64,000 nucleotides of DNA. Source: Caldovatus aquaticus. GTDB taxonomy: Bacteria; Pseudomonadota; Alphaproteobacteria; Acetobacterales; Acetobacteraceae. How positions within the stretch are numbered: position 1 is the first letter of the stretch; each line of letters begins with the position of its first letter. The stretch is taken from assembly GCF_019458025.1 (NCBI RefSeq), contig NZ_JAHZUY010000007.1:62001-126000 (forward strand), written 5' to 3'. This document shows positions 32,405 through 43,606 of the stretch, in pieces. The notes under the pieces are model-generated. The model was not told the origin of the DNA. It ran no database searches and worked only from the letters and a program-made list of their open reading frames with translations. A program made the translations under genes and the position numbers.

Positions 32405-35388
32405 CCGCCGCCCTCCCTCGCCGCCGCGATCGCGAGCGGGCCGACCCGGCGCTCGAACACCGTCCGGACCGTTTCGGCCGTGCGCTGCATCTGCGCGCGC
32501 AGGGCGGCGAGGTCAACCGGCGGATCGGGCGCGAGCAGGGGCGCGACGCCGCGCAGCAGCGCCGCCTCGACCGGGCCGGGCAGCGCCTCCTCCCGCCAGC
32601 GGCCGACGGTGAGGCGGATCAGGCCGAGGATCGTGCGCCACAGGCGATCGGCGGCGATCAGCGCCTCCGCCTCCGCCGCCGGCAGGATGCGCGCCTTGCC
32701 CAGCGCCGCCAGCGCGCGGCGCGTGGTGGTCGCGAGCACCGCGGGGTTCGCGGCGGCGTGGACGAGCTGCAGCGCCTGCGCGACGAACTCCACCTCCACC
32801 AGCCCGCCCGGCATCAGCTTCACGTCCCACGGCCCCTCGGGGGGAAGGTCGCGCAGCATGCGCGCGCGCATCGCGGCCGCATCGGCGAGCACCCGTTCCG
32901 CATCCGCCGGCCGGGCGAGCGCGGCGCGGATCGCCGCCGCGATCTGCCGCCGCAGCGCCGCCGGGCCGGCGACGGGGCGGGCGCGGGTCAGCGCCATGCG
33001 CTCCCAGGTCCAGGCGCTCTCGGCATGATAGCGGCGGAAGGCGGCGAGCGAGACCGCGACCGGCCCCTTGCTGCCCGAGGGGCGGAGCCGCATGTCCACC
33101 TCGTAGAGCCGCCCCTCCGCCCCCGGCGCGGTGATCGCGGCGACCATCGCCTGCGCGAGACGGATGAAGTACTGGCTCGCCGGCAGCGGGCGCGGCCCGC
33201 CGGTGCTGGTTTCCGCCTCCGGCGGATGGTCGTAGATCAGGATCAGGTCGAGGTCCGAGCCCGGCAGCATCTCCCGCCCGCCGAGCTTGCCGAGCGCGAC
33301 CACCGCGAGCGCCCCGCCCGCGACCCTGCCGTGGCGGGCGGCGAAATCCGCCGCCACGCGCGGCAGCAGCGCACCGATCGCGGCGTCTGCGAGCGCGCTG
33401 CGCGCCTCCCCCGCGGCGTCGGCGTCGAGCAGCCCCTCGAGCGCCGCCGCGTCGATCTCGAATTTGCGCTCGCTCGCCAGCCGCCGGGCGGCCTCCAGCG
33501 CCTCCTCCAGGTGGCGCGCGTCCTTGACCAGTGCCGTCAGCGCGGCGGCAGGATCGGAGCCGGCGCCGGCGGCGAGGGTGCCGGACAACAACCCGTCGAG
33601 CGCCGCCGCGTTGCGCGCCAGGTGGTCGGCGAGGGCGGGCGCCGCGCCGAGCACGCCGGCCAGCCGGTCGAGCAGCGCGGGGTTGTGGTGCAGCAGCGAG
33701 AGGACCTGCACGCCGGCGGCGAGGCGCATCAGCACCGCGTCGAAGCGCGCGAGCGCCGCATCGGGCTGCGGCTGCCGGGCGAAGGCGGCGAGCAGGGCCG
33801 GCATCAGCGCGGTCATCAGCTCGCGCGCCCGCTCGCTGCGCATCGCGCGCGGCCGGCCGTGGTGCCAGCCGCGCACCATTGCCGCCACGCCCGAGGGATT
33901 GCCGTAGCCCATGGCGCGCAGCGTCTCGATCGTGGCGGGGTCGTCCTCGACCCCGGTGAAGACCAGGCTGCCGCCGGTCTCGCTCGAGGCGAGGCTCGGC
34001 TCCGCCTCGAACAGGCGCGCGTAGTGCCGCTCGACGCGGGCGAGGTGGCCGGTCAGCGTGGCGCCGAAGGTCTCGGCATCGGGGAAGCCGAGGAAGCTCG
34101 CGATCCGCGCCAGCCCCTGCGCGTCCTCGGGCAGCCGGTGGGTCTGCCGGTCGGCCAGCATCTGCAGCCGGTGCTCGACGGCGCGCAGGAACACGTAGGC
34201 GTCGGCGAGGTCCGCCGCGGCGCGCCGGTCGAGCTTGCCGGCCGCGGCGAGCGCGGCGAGCGCCCCGAGCGTGGTCGGATCGCGCAACGCGGGATCGCGC
34301 CCGCCCCAGATCAACTGCAGGACCTGGGTCGTGAACTCGATCTCGCGGATGCCGCCGCGGCCGAGCTTGACGTCGAGGCCGGCAACCTGGATCTGGTCGT
34401 AGGCGCCGCGATCGGACTTGTGCGCGTGGATCTGCCGCTTGATCGAATGGATGTCGGCCACCGCCGCGAAGTCGAGATGGCGGCGCCAGACGAAGGGGCG
34501 CAGCTCGCGCAGGAAGGCCTCGCCGACGGCGCGGTCGCCGGCCACCGGGCGCGCCTTGATCATCGCCGCGCGCTCCCAGTTCTGGCCCATGGATTCGTAA
34601 TAGGTGATCGCCGCCGGGATCGAGACCGCGAGCGGCGTCGCCGCGGGGTCGGGGCGCAGGCGCAGGTCGGTGCGGAAGACGTAACCCTCGGCGGTGCGCT
34701 CCTCCATCAGCCGCACCAGGTCGCGCGCGAGGCGCACGTAGCAGGCCTGGGCGCGCTCGGCGTGGTAGGCTGCCGCCTCGGGGTCGTAGAGGACCAGGAG
34801 ATCCACATCCGAGGAGTAGTTCAGCTCGCGCCCGCCGAGCTTGCCCATGCCGAGCACGACGAGGCCGGACCCGCGGGCGATGGCGCGCGGATCGGAGCGG
34901 CCGGCGCCCGGCAGGCGCAGCTCGCCGCGCTGGGCGGCGTCGCGCAGCAGATGCGCGCAGGCATAGTCCAGCGCCGCGTCGGCGAGGTCGGAGAGCGCCC
35001 CCGTCACCCGGTCGAGCGGCCACAGCCCGGCGATGTCGGCCACTGCCGCGATCAGCGCCACCTGGCGCTTCGCCCGGCGCAGCAGCGTGCCGACCGCGGC
35101 GCGGCTCGCCCCGGGGTCGGCGCGGCCCAGCGGGTCGAGGGCGAGGGCGAGGGTCTCGTCCGGCCCGCGCTCCGCGAGGCGGATCAGGGTCGCCGATTCG
35201 CGCAGCGCCAGCTCGGCGAGGAACGGGCTGTGCCCGCCGAGCGCGGCGAGCAGCGCCGCGCCGCCCGGGCTCGCCGCGAAGTCGCGCTCGGCATGGCCGC
35301 GCTCGGCGAACTGCTCGGCCAGCCGCGCGGCGGACTGCGGGTCGAAGGGGGAGGGGGGCAGCCGCTCGGGGCTGATCCATGGCGGCAT
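32401..35388 (-). CDS. glnE: Bifunctional glutamine synthetase adenylyltransferase/deadenylase GlnE
   Basis: A 995-residue enzyme that adds and removes AMP on glutamine synthetase to set nitrogen assimilation. Two nucleotidyltransferase domains are visible: LGMGKLGGRELNYSSDVDLL (about residues 178-197, removing half) and VALGKLGGREMLPGSDLDLI (about 710-729, adding half), each with a GxSD(L/V)DL acidic motif. Length is close to the E. coli protein (946). The ATG lies opposite the start of a divergent AsmA-like gene, so the two share a very short promoter region. Confidence 0.96.
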   Translation of the reverse strand: MPPWISPERLPPSPFDPQSAARLAEQFAERGHAERDFAASPGGAALLAALGGHSPFLAELALRESATLIRLAERGPDETLALALDPLGRADPGASRAAVGTLLRRAKRQVALIAAVADIAGLWPLDRVTGALSDLADAALDYACAHLLRDAAQRGELRLPGAGRSDPRAIARGSGLVVLGMGKLGGRELNYSSDVDLLVLYDPEAAAYHAERAQACYVRLARDLVRLMEERTAEGYVFRTDLRLRPDPAATPLAVSIPAAITYYESMGQNWERAAMIKARPVAGDRAVGEAFLRELRPFVWRRHLDFAAVADIHSIKRQIHAHKSDRGAYDQIQVAGLDVKLGRGGIREIEFTTQVLQLIWGGRDPALRDPTTLGALAALAAAGKLDRRAAADLADAYVFLRAVEHRLQMLADRQTHRLPEDAQGLARIASFLGFPDAETFGATLTGHLARVERHYARLFEAEPSLASSETGGSLVFTGVEDDPATIETLRAMGYGNPSGVAAMVRGWHHGRPRAMRSERARELMTALMPALLAAFARQPQPDAALARFDAVLMRLAAGVQVLSLLHHNPALLDRLAGVLGAAPALADHLARNAAALDGLLSGTLAAGAGSDPAAALTALVKDARHLEEALEAARRLASERKFEIDAAALEGLLDADAAGEARSALADAAIGALLPRVAADFAARHGRVAGGALAVVALGKLGGREMLPGSDLDLILIYDHPPEAETSTGGPRPLPASQYFIRLAQAMVAAITAPGAEGRLYEVDMRLRPSGSKGPVAVSLAAFRRYHAESAWTWERMALTRARPVAGPAALRRQIAAAIRAALARPADAERVLADAAAMRARMLRDLPPEGPWDVKLMPGGLVEVEFVAQALQLVHAAANPAVLATTTRRALAALGKARILPAAEAEALIAADRLWRTILGLIRLTVGRWREEALPGPVEAALLRGVAPLLAPDPPVDLAALRAQMQRTAETVRTVFERRVGPLAIAAAREGGG

Positions 35389-35405
35389 GGTCGGGGAGGC
35401 GTGCC

Positions 35406-38400
35406 GTGAGGCGTCCCTCCGGTCAAGCCTGGCGCTGGGCGTGGCGCCTGCTCGCCGCGGCGTTCGCGGTGGCGATCCTGGGCGGGCTCGGGCTCGGCGC
35501 CCTCGCCTGGCGCCTCGCCGAGGGACCGATGGCGCTGCCCTTCCTCGCGCGCGCGATCGAGCGCCGGGTCAATGCCGAGGGCCGTCCGGCCCGGCTCGAG
35601 GTGGGGACGGCCTACGTCGCCTGGGAGGGCTGGCGCGCCGGCCACCTCTCGCCGCTCGAGTTCCTGCTCGAGGACGTGCGCCTCGTCGAACCCGAATCGG
35701 GAGAGCTGCGCGCGGCCCTGCCGGCGGCGGCGGTGTCGCTCTCCCTGCCCTGGCTGCTGCGCGGCCGGATCGCGCCGCGCGTGATCGAGCTGCGCCGCCC
35801 TGTCCTGCGGCTGATCCGGGCCGGGGACGGCGCGTTCCGGCTCGATCTGGGCGCCGAGGGCGAGGCGCCGGCGCCCCTGTCCCCGGACCAGGGCGAGGCG
35901 CCGCCAGCCTTGCCTGCGGACCGGGAAGGCGAGGCGCGCGAGTCCGGCGCGTATCTCGCGCGCCTCCTGGCCGAGCTGATGCAGCCGCCGTCCCAGGCCA
36001 CGCCCCTGTCCGCGCTGGAGCGGGTCGAGGTGGACGGCGGGCTGTTGCTGGTGGTGGACCGGCAGCTCGGCCAGGTGTGGTGGCTGCAGGAGCCCGATCT
36101 CGTCCTCCGCCGTCAGCCGCAGGGCGGCGTGGTCGGCGCGGGGGCGGCGACGCTCCGGCTCGGCGCGGAGTGGGTGCCGATCCGGCTCACCGGCCGCGCC
36201 AGCGGCACGCCCCCGCGGGTGGAGTTCGGCCTGCACCTGCCGGCGGTGCGGCCCGGTGCGCTGGCCCGCGCGGCGCCCGGGCTCGCGCCGCTTGGCCTGC
36301 TCGACGCTACGGTCGAGGCCTCGCTCGACGTGACGCTCGACGGCCGCGACGGACGGCCCGAATCGGCGCGCGCGGCGCTGCGCGCCGGGGCAGGGGCGAT
36401 CGATCTGGGCGAGGGTCGGCGCGTCGCGATCGCCGGCCTGGAGGCGCGCGCCGTTGCCACGCCCGGGGCGGTGCGCATCGAGCAGGCGACCCTGCGCCTT
36501 GCCCCGCCGCCGGCGGCCGAGGAGGAGGTCTCCGCTTCCCCCGCGCCGGCGCCCCCCCAGGCACGGCAGCGCCCGGCCCCGCCCGCGGCAGGGCGCCCCT
36601 CTCTCCCCGCCGCCCCCCGCAGCGGGCCCGTCATCACCGCGGCGGCCGAGGCGCACCGCGCCGGGGAGGGCGACGGCGCGACGTGGCGCGGCGCGGTCAC
36701 TCTCGCCGTGGACGCGGTGCGCTTCGCCGACCTCGCGACCTACTGGCCGGAGGGCATCGCCCGCGGGGCGCGCGCCTGGATGGTGCGCAACATCACCGCC
36801 GGCACGGTGCGCGACGGGCGCTTCCGGATCGCGGGGGAGGTGACGCCGGGCGCGCCTGGCGGCGGCCTTGCCGTCACCGCCCTCGCCGGCACCGCCGAGG
36901 CGACGGACGCGACCGTGCACTGGCTGCGGCCGATCCCTCCCGTGGAGGGCGCGGCGGCGAGGGCGGAGTTCGGCCTCTCCGAGATCGTCGTGCATGTCCG
37001 CGGCGGGCGCCAGCAGGGCACGCGCCTCGAGGCGCGCGAGAGCGTGCTGCGTTTCGCCGGCTTCGATTCGGGCCCCGGAACCGCCGATCTCGAGTTCCAT
37101 CTCGCCGGACCGGTGCAGGACCTGTGGGCGGTGCTGCGGCACCCGCGGCTGCGCCTGCTCGACCGGCGGCGGATCGAGATCCAGGACCCGAGCGGCGCGC
37201 TGGAAGGCCGGCTCTCTCTCGCCTTCCCGCTGCTCGACGACCTGCCGGTCGAGGACCTGCGGCTGCGGGCCGAGGCCCGGCTCAACGAGGTGAGGGTGCC
37301 GAAGGTGCTGCTCGGGCAGGACCTGGTGCGCGGCGCGCTCGACCTCCGGGTGGACAACGACGGGCTGCGCGCGACCGGCACCGGGCAGTTCGTGGAGACG
37401 CCGGTCCGCGTCGGGGTGGAGATGGATTTCCGCCCCGGCCGCCCCGACCAGGTGATCAGCCGCGAGACGGTGAGCGCGGCGCGCGTCGCGCCGCGCGCAC
37501 TCGCCGCGCTCGGCGCCGATCTCGGCGACGTGCTGACGGGCGGCACGATCGCGATCGAGGCGCGGAACGAGACCCGGCGCAGCGGGCTGGGCCGGGCGAC
37601 GGTGCGGGCCGACCTGCGCGAGGCGGCGCTCGCGCTCGACCCGCTCGGCTGGAGCAAGCCGGCCGGCCGGGACGGGCTGGCGGAGGCGGAGCTGCGCCTG
37701 CGCAACGGCGCGCTGCAGGCGGTGGAGAACGCCCGCCTGGAGGCGGGCGATCTGGCGGTCCGCGCGCGCGTCGCCGCGTTCCGCGACGGCCGGCCGGAGC
37801 GCATCGAGCTGCTCGAGTCGCGGATCGGCGCCAGCCGTTTCTCCGGGACGGCGCTGCCCCCGCCGGCGCGCGAGGGCGGCGGGGGCGAGTGGCGGCTTGC
37901 GCTGGAGGGACCCGTGCTCGACCTCCGCCGGGCCTTCGCCGCGCGCCTCCCGGACCGGCCGTCGCCCCCCCCCGATGCGCAGGGAACACCGGCGCTGACG
38001 ATCGCGGCGCGGTTCGAGCGCGTGCTGCTCGGCGAGCAGCGCCAGTTGCTGGCGCTTGCGGCCGAGGCGCAGCTGGACAGCCGGGGCGTGCTGCGCGCCG
38101 CGCAGGCGCGCGCCCGCACGGCGGAGACCTCCTCCGGCGGCGCGGTCGCCTTCAGCCTCGTGCCGCAGGCCGACGGGCGGCGGCAGCTCACTCTGACGGC
38201 GGAGGACGCCGGCGCGCTGCTGCGCGCGGTGGACCTCATCGGCAGCATCCAGGGCGGCACGCTGCAAGTGGAAGGGACGTACGAGCACGCGCGGCCGGGG
38301 GCGACGCTCACCGGCATGGCGGACATGTCCGACTTCGTGGTGCGCGATGCGCCGGCGATCGGCAAGCTGCTGCAGGCGCTCTCGGTCTACGGGCTGCTGG

Positions 38401-38783
38401 AGGCGCTGCGCGGGCCGGGGCTCGGCTTCGCGCGGCTGGTGGCGCCGTTCTCGCTCTCGCCGCAGGCGCTCGAGGTGCATGACGGCGCGCGCGCCTTCTC
38501 GGCCTCGCTCGGCGTGACGATGCGGGGGCGGATAGACCGGCGGCGCGGCCTGGTCGACATGGAAGGCACGATCGTGCCCGTCTATGTATTCAACCAGCTG
38601 CTCGGCAACATCCCGCTGCTCGGCCGGCTGTTCAGCCCGGAAACCGGCGGCGGCCTGTTCGCCACCGCCTTCCGCGTCCAGGGCCCGCTGAACGATCCGC
38701 AGGTGACGGTCAATCCGCTGTCCACCCTGACGCCGGGGGTCCTGCGCAACCTGTTCCGCCTGGACCAGGCGGGCCGGCCGTAG
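35406..38783 (+). CDS. Large AsmA/YhdP-like membrane-anchored protein (DUF3971)
   Basis: A protein of about 1125 residues with one N-terminal membrane anchor (LLAAAFAVAILGGLGLGALA) followed by a long beta-rich periplasmic region. GTVRDGRFRIAGEVT, GTADLEFHLAGPVQDLWAVL and the C-terminal PVYVFNQLLGNIPLLGRLFS with GLFATAFRVQGPLNDPQVTV match the YhdP/AsmA-like C-terminal domain. Such proteins form lipid-conducting bridges to the outer membrane (known for YhdP and TamB). A Pro/Ala-rich linker lies near residues 380-405. GTG 35406 has GGGGAGG at ideal spacing; ATG 35379 is possible but would overlap the glnE start by ten bases. Confidence 0.85.
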   Translation: MRRPSGQAWRWAWRLLAAAFAVAILGGLGLGALAWRLAEGPMALPFLARAIERRVNAEGRPARLEVGTAYVAWEGWRAGHLSPLEFLLEDVRLVEPESGELRAALPAAAVSLSLPWLLRGRIAPRVIELRRPVLRLIRAGDGAFRLDLGAEGEAPAPLSPDQGEAPPALPADREGEARESGAYLARLLAELMQPPSQATPLSALERVEVDGGLLLVVDRQLGQVWWLQEPDLVLRRQPQGGVVGAGAATLRLGAEWVPIRLTGRASGTPPRVEFGLHLPAVRPGALARAAPGLAPLGLLDATVEASLDVTLDGRDGRPESARAALRAGAGAIDLGEGRRVAIAGLEARAVATPGAVRIEQATLRLAPPPAAEEEVSASPAPAPPQARQRPAPPAAGRPSLPAAPRSGPVITAAAEAHRAGEGDGATWRGAVTLAVDAVRFADLATYWPEGIARGARAWMVRNITAGTVRDGRFRIAGEVTPGAPGGGLAVTALAGTAEATDATVHWLRPIPPVEGAAARAEFGLSEIVVHVRGGRQQGTRLEARESVLRFAGFDSGPGTADLEFHLAGPVQDLWAVLRHPRLRLLDRRRIEIQDPSGALEGRLSLAFPLLDDLPVEDLRLRAEARLNEVRVPKVLLGQDLVRGALDLRVDNDGLRATGTGQFVETPVRVGVEMDFRPGRPDQVISRETVSAARVAPRALAALGADLGDVLTGGTIAIEARNETRRSGLGRATVRADLREAALALDPLGWSKPAGRDGLAEAELRLRNGALQAVENARLEAGDLAVRARVAAFRDGRPERIELLESRIGASRFSGTALPPPAREGGGGEWRLALEGPVLDLRRAFAARLPDRPSPPPDAQGTPALTIAARFERVLLGEQRQLLALAAEAQLDSRGVLRAAQARARTAETSSGGAVAFSLVPQADGRRQLTLTAEDAGALLRAVDLIGSIQGGTLQVEGTYEHARPGATLTGMADMSDFVVRDAPAIGKLLQALSVYGLLEALRGPGLGFARLVAPFSLSPQALEVHDGARAFSASLGVTMRGRIDRRRGLVDMEGTIVPVYVFNQLLGNIPLLGRLFSPETGGGLFATAFRVQGPLNDPQVTVNPLSTLTPGVLRNLFRLDQAGRP

Positions 38784-38808
38784 GCCGGGCCGCCGGCCGC
38801 CCGGCCGG

Positions 38809-38826
38809 TTGTCATCAAATCTTCAA
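38809..38826 (+). promoter_or_regulatory. Possible Pho box upstream of pstS
   Basis: TTGTCAT-CAAA-TCTTCAA. The first heptamer matches the PhoB half-site CTGTCAT at six of seven; the second matches only about three of seven. It lies in the single AT-rich patch between the AsmA-like gene and pstS, 217 bases before the pstS ATG, with phoB in the same cluster. The weak second half lowers certainty. Confidence 0.4.
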
Positions 38827-39042
38827 GGAACGGCAATGCGCGAGTCCCGGCCGGCCCATAGAACGCCCGCGGACCGGCCGGAGCGCTTTCCGGCCGGTCC
38901 GTGCCGGAGGCGCAGCGTTCGGCGCGGCCCGATCCGCCGATGCCCGCGCCGCGGCCGCCGCCGCCCCTGCCAGGGTGGCCCGGGCGGGCCTGCGGCGCCG
39001 CTGCCGCGCCCGGCACGCCCGGGGCATCCGAAAGGGACACGC

Positions 39043-40050
<1,008 letters not shown>

Positions 40051-40068
40051 CGCGGCCGCGCCCCGCCC

Positions 40069-40088
40069 GGCCGGCGCTTGCGCCGGCC
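40069..40088 (+). terminator. Intercistronic hairpin between pstS and pstC
   Basis: GGCCGGCG-CTTG-CGCCGGCC, a perfect eight-base GC stem with a CTTG loop, in the 92-base pstS-pstC gap. No T-run follows. It could be an attenuator or an mRNA-protecting structure that lets pstS be made in excess over the membrane subunits. Confidence 0.55.
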
Positions 40089-40142
40089 GCCGCGGGCGGC
40101 CATTTCTCCCGCCGCCAGGGACGCAACAGGGATCTCTCCGGA

Positions 40143-41045
40143 ATGCTCGAGGGCGTGCCCGCCCGCCAGCGGATCAAGGAACAGGCCATCGAGGGCCTGC
40201 TGTTCCTCGCCGGCCTCTCCTCGATCCTGGTCACCACCGCCATCGCCGCCATCCTGGTCTACGAGTCCGCGGCCTTCTTCCGCGAGGTCAGCGTCGTCGA
40301 GTTCCTCACCGACACGATGTGGACCCCGCTGTTCGCGGAGCCGCGCTACGGCATCCTGCCGCTGCTCGCCGGCACCGTGCTGTCGGCCGGCGTCGGCCTG
40401 CTGGTCGCGATCCCGCTCGGCCTCGTCATCGCCATCTACCTCTCGGAGCTCGCCTCCGAGCGCCTGCGCGAGGTGGTCAAGCCGACGCTCGAGCTGCTGG
40501 CCGGCATCCCGACGGTGGTGTTCGGCTACTTCGCCCTGTTCTTCGTCACGCCGCTGCTGCAGCGCACGATCCTGCCCGACCTGCCGGGGTTCAACGTGCT
40601 CTCGGCCGGCATCGTGATCGGCATCATGATCGTCCCCTACATCTCCTCGGTCGCCGAGGATGCGATGCGGGCGGTGCCGATGAGCCTGCGCGAGGGCTCC
40701 TTCGCCATGGGCGCGAGCCGCGTCGAGACCGCGCTCCGGGTGGTGATGCCGGCCGCCTTCTCCGGCATCGCCGCCGCCTGCATCCTCGCCGCCTCGCGCG
40801 CGGTGGGGGAGACGATGGTGGTGGCCATCGCCGCCGGCCAGCAGCCCAACCTCACCCTCGATCCGACCCAGCCGGCGGCGACCATCACCGCCTACATCGT
40901 GCAGGTCTCGCTCGGCGACCTGCCGCACGCCAGCATCGGCTACCAGTCCATCTTCGCCGCCGGCCTGGTCCTCTTCGTGCTCACCCTCGGCTTCAACCTG
41001 CTCGGCCACGTGCTGCGCCGCCGCTTCCGGGAGATCTACGAGTGA
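40143..41045 (+). CDS. pstC: Phosphate ABC transporter permease PstC
   Basis: Inner-membrane permease of 300 residues with six helices. The cytoplasmic EAA loop reads [20 protein letters not shown], and [14 protein letters not shown] marks the middle helices. [20 protein letters not shown] is the conserved permease start. It pairs with PstA to form the channel. The stop overlaps the pstA GTG start (GTGA). Confidence 0.95.
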   Translation: MLEGVPARQRIKEQAIEGLLFLAGLSSILVTTAIAAILVYESAAFFREVSVVEFLTDTMWTPLFAEPRYGILPLLAGTVLSAGVGLLVAIPLGLVIAIYLSELASERLREVVKPTLELLAGIPTVVFGYFALFFVTPLLQRTILPDLPGFNVLSAGIVIGIMIVPYISSVAEDAMRAVPMSLREGSFAMGASRVETALRVVMPAAFSGIAAACILAASRAVGETMVVAIAAGQQPNLTLDPTQPAATITAYIVQVSLGDLPHASIGYQSIFAAGLVLFVLTLGFNLLGHVLRRRFREIYE

Positions 41046-41989
41046 GCGGCGCCGTCCTGGAACCGCCGGCCGCGGCGCGCGGCCTGCCGCAGCCGCCGAT
41101 CGGCGGGCTGCGCGCCCATGCCGACCTGATCTTCGCCGCCCTCGGCCTGCTCGCCATGCTGGTCGCCGTCCTCACCCTGGCGGCGCTGGTGCTGGACCTC
41201 GCCGTGCGTGGCCTGCCGCGGCTCGACCTGCAGTTCCTCACCAGCTTCCCGTCGCGCCGCCCCTCGCAGGCCGGCATCCTCTCGGCCTGGGTCGGCACCA
41301 CGCTGGTGATGCTGGTGACCGCCGCCATCACCATCCCGCTCGGCATCGGCGCGGCGATCTACCTCGAGGAGTACGCGCCGAGGAACCGCCTCACCGACCT
41401 GATCGAGATCAACGTCGCCAACCTCGCCGGCGTCCCCTCGATCATCTACGGGCTGCTCGCCCTCGGCCTGTTCGTCTATGCGCTCGGCCTCGGCCGCAGC
41501 ATCCTCACCGCCGGGCTCACCCTGGCGCTGCTCGTGCTGCCGATCATCATCGTGGCGACGCGCGAGGCGCTGCGCGCGGTCCCGCCCACGGTGCGCGAGG
41601 CCGCCTACGCGCTCGGCGCCACGCGCTGGCGCATGATCGCCGACCACCTGCTCCCCTACTCGGCGGGCGGCATCGCCACCGGCGTGATCATCGCGCTGTC
41701 CCGCGCCATCGGCGAGACCGCGCCGCTGATCACCATCGGCGCGCTCACCTTCATCGCCTTCCTGCCGACGCCCCCGATCCGGCCCGACTTCCCCTTCGTC
41801 AGCTTCCAGTGGCTGTCCGATCCGTTCACCGTGCTGCCGATCCAGATGTTCAATTGGGTCTCCCGCCCGGGCACCGACTTCCTGCCGAACGCGGCCGCCG
41901 CCGGTCTGGTCCTCATCGTCATGACCATCGCCATGAACCTCGCCGCGATCGTCATCCGCATCCGGGTCAGGAGGAGGGTCAAGTGGTGA
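41042..41989 (+). CDS. pstA: Phosphate ABC transporter permease PstA
   Basis: Second permease subunit, 315 residues. The EAA loop [20 protein letters not shown] and [20 protein letters not shown] are typical PstA sequence. The ORF starts at GTG 41042, inside the pstC stop, showing tight coupling. The last bases overlap the pstB start. The N-terminal 25 residues are polar and lie before helix 1. Confidence 0.95.
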   Translation: MSGAVLEPPAAARGLPQPPIGGLRAHADLIFAALGLLAMLVAVLTLAALVLDLAVRGLPRLDLQFLTSFPSRRPSQAGILSAWVGTTLVMLVTAAITIPLGIGAAIYLEEYAPRNRLTDLIEINVANLAGVPSIIYGLLALGLFVYALGLGRSILTAGLTLALLVLPIIIVATREALRAVPPTVREAAYALGATRWRMIADHLLPYSAGGIATGVIIALSRAIGETAPLITIGALTFIAFLPTPPIRPDFPFVSFQWLSDPFTVLPIQMFNWVSRPGTDFLPNAAAAGLVLIVMTIAMNLAAIVIRIRVRRRVKW

Positions 41990-42828
41990 ACGAGGCTGCC
42001 GCCGCCCTGCGGACGCCGCCCCCCGTCGTCGCCGCCGACGCCGCGGCCGAGGCGGAGCCGCGCGCGCGGCGCGCCAAGCTGCGCTGCCGCGACTTCCATT
42101 TCTATTACGGCGACTTCCACGCGCTGAAGGGCATCAACCTCTCCTTCGAGGAGGGCGCGGTCACCGCGCTGATCGGCCCTTCGGGCTGCGGCAAGTCCAC
42201 GCTGCTGCGCAGCTTCAACCGCATGCACGACCTCTACCCCGGCACCCGCTACGAGGGCGAGGTGGTGATGGAGCCCTACGGCGTGAACATCGTGGACCGC
42301 CGGGTGGACGCGATGGCGGTGCGGATGCGCGTCGGCATGGTGTTCCAGAAGCCGAACCCCTTCCCGAAGTCCATCTACGAGAACGTCGCCTACGGCCTGC
42401 GCCTGCGCGGCGAGCGTCGCCGCGCCGTGCTCGACGAGAAGGTGGAGGCGGCGCTGCGCGGCGCCGCGCTGTGGGACGAGGTGAAGGACCGCCTGCGCGA
42501 GCCCGGCACGGCGCTCTCGGGCGGCCAGCAGCAGCGGCTCTGCATCGCCCGCGCCATGGCCACCGACCCGGAGGTGATCCTGTTCGACGAGCCGACCTCG
42601 GCGCTCGACCCCGTCGCCACCGCCAAGATCGAGGACCTGGTGCAGCAGCTCGCCGGCCGCGTCACCGTCGTCATCGTCACCCACAACATGCAGCAGGCCG
42701 CGCGGGTCTCGCAGTACACGGCCTTCATGTATCTCGGCGAGGTGGTCGAGTTCGGCGAGACCGGCCAGATCTTCACCGCGCCGCGGGTGCAGAGGACCCA
42801 GGACTACATCACCGGCCGCTTCGGCTGA
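41986..42828 (+). CDS. pstB: Phosphate ABC transporter ATPase PstB
   Basis: ATP-binding subunit, 280 residues. Walker A is GPSGCGKST (about 64-72), the ABC signature LSGGQQQR and Walker [14 protein letters not shown] are intact, and the switch His is in [27 protein letters not shown] is the PstB-specific Q-loop region. GTG 41986 overlaps the pstA stop; an in-frame GTG one codon earlier is also possible. A GAGGAGGG ribosome site precedes both. Confidence 0.96.
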   Translation: MNEAAAALRTPPPVVAADAAAEAEPRARRAKLRCRDFHFYYGDFHALKGINLSFEEGAVTALIGPSGCGKSTLLRSFNRMHDLYPGTRYEGEVVMEPYGVNIVDRRVDAMAVRMRVGMVFQKPNPFPKSIYENVAYGLRLRGERRRAVLDEKVEAALRGAALWDEVKDRLREPGTALSGGQQQRLCIARAMATDPEVILFDEPTSALDPVATAKIEDLVQQLAGRVTVVIVTHNMQQAARVSQYTAFMYLGEVVEFGETGQIFTAPRVQRTQDYITGRFG

Positions 42829-42858
42829 GCGGGCGAGGGCAGGGCAGGAGAGGGCCCG

Positions 42859-43590
42859 ATGGCGGGCGAGACGACGACGCCGGCGCACACGGTGCGCAGC
42901 TACGACCAGGACCTGAGGCGCCTGCGCGACATGGTCGCCCGCATGGGCGGCCTCGCCGAGCGGCAGGTCGCCGACGCCACCACGGCGCTGATCCGCCGCG
43001 ACACCGAGCTCGCGGCCGAGGTCGTCCGCCGCGACGCCGAGCTCGACCGGCTCGAGCGCGAGATCGAGGCCTTCTGCGTGCGCCTCCTCGCGCTGCGCCA
43101 GCCGATGGCCCAGGACCTCCGGCTGATCGTCGGCGCGATGAAGATCGCCCACGCGCTCGAGCGCATCGGCGACTACGCGCGCAACGCCGCCAAGCGCGCG
43201 ATCGTGCTCGCCGAGCAGCCGCCGATCGGCAGCCTCAACGGTTTCCAGCGCATGGCCCGGCTGGTGCAGGAGAACCTCAAGGGCGCGATGGACGCGCTCG
43301 TCCACGACGACGCCACCCGCGCCGACGAGGTCTGGGCCTCCGACCAGTCGGTGGACGAGATCTACAACGGCATCTTCCGCGAGCTGCTGACCCACATGAT
43401 GGAGGACCCGCGCAACATCACCGCGGCCACCCACCTGCTCTTCATCGCCAAGAACCTCGAGCGGATCGGCGACCACGCCACCAACATCGCCGAGACGGTC
43501 CACTACGCGGTGCGCGGCGACACCCTTCCCGAGGAGAGGCCGAAGGCCGACAGCTCCGCCTCCGCCGTCGTGCGCCCCCCGGGGGACTGA
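42859..43590 (+). CDS. phoU: Phosphate signalling protein PhoU
   Basis: A 243-residue protein of two three-helix PhoU repeats. Each carries metal-binding acidic motifs near ALERIGDYARNAAKRA (repeat one) and NLERIGDHATNIAETV (repeat two). PhoU links the Pst transporter state to the PhoR-PhoB sensor pair and represses the Pho response when phosphate is ample. A GGAGAGGG site precedes the ATG, and the gene lies 30 bases after pstB. Confidence 0.95.
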   Translation: MAGETTTPAHTVRSYDQDLRRLRDMVARMGGLAERQVADATTALIRRDTELAAEVVRRDAELDRLEREIEAFCVRLLALRQPMAQDLRLIVGAMKIAHALERIGDYARNAAKRAIVLAEQPPIGSLNGFQRMARLVQENLKGAMDALVHDDATRADEVWASDQSVDEIYNGIFRELLTHMMEDPRNITAATHLLFIAKNLERIGDHATNIAETVHYAVRGDTLPEERPKADSSASAVVRPPGD

Positions 43591-43606
43591 GCCGCCTCCT
43601 GCCGCC

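Noticed and set aside
32299-35409. A plus-strand ORF of about 1036 codons across bcp and glnE
   Set aside because: Antisense shadow of GlnE, which has two intact catalytic motifs on the minus strand.
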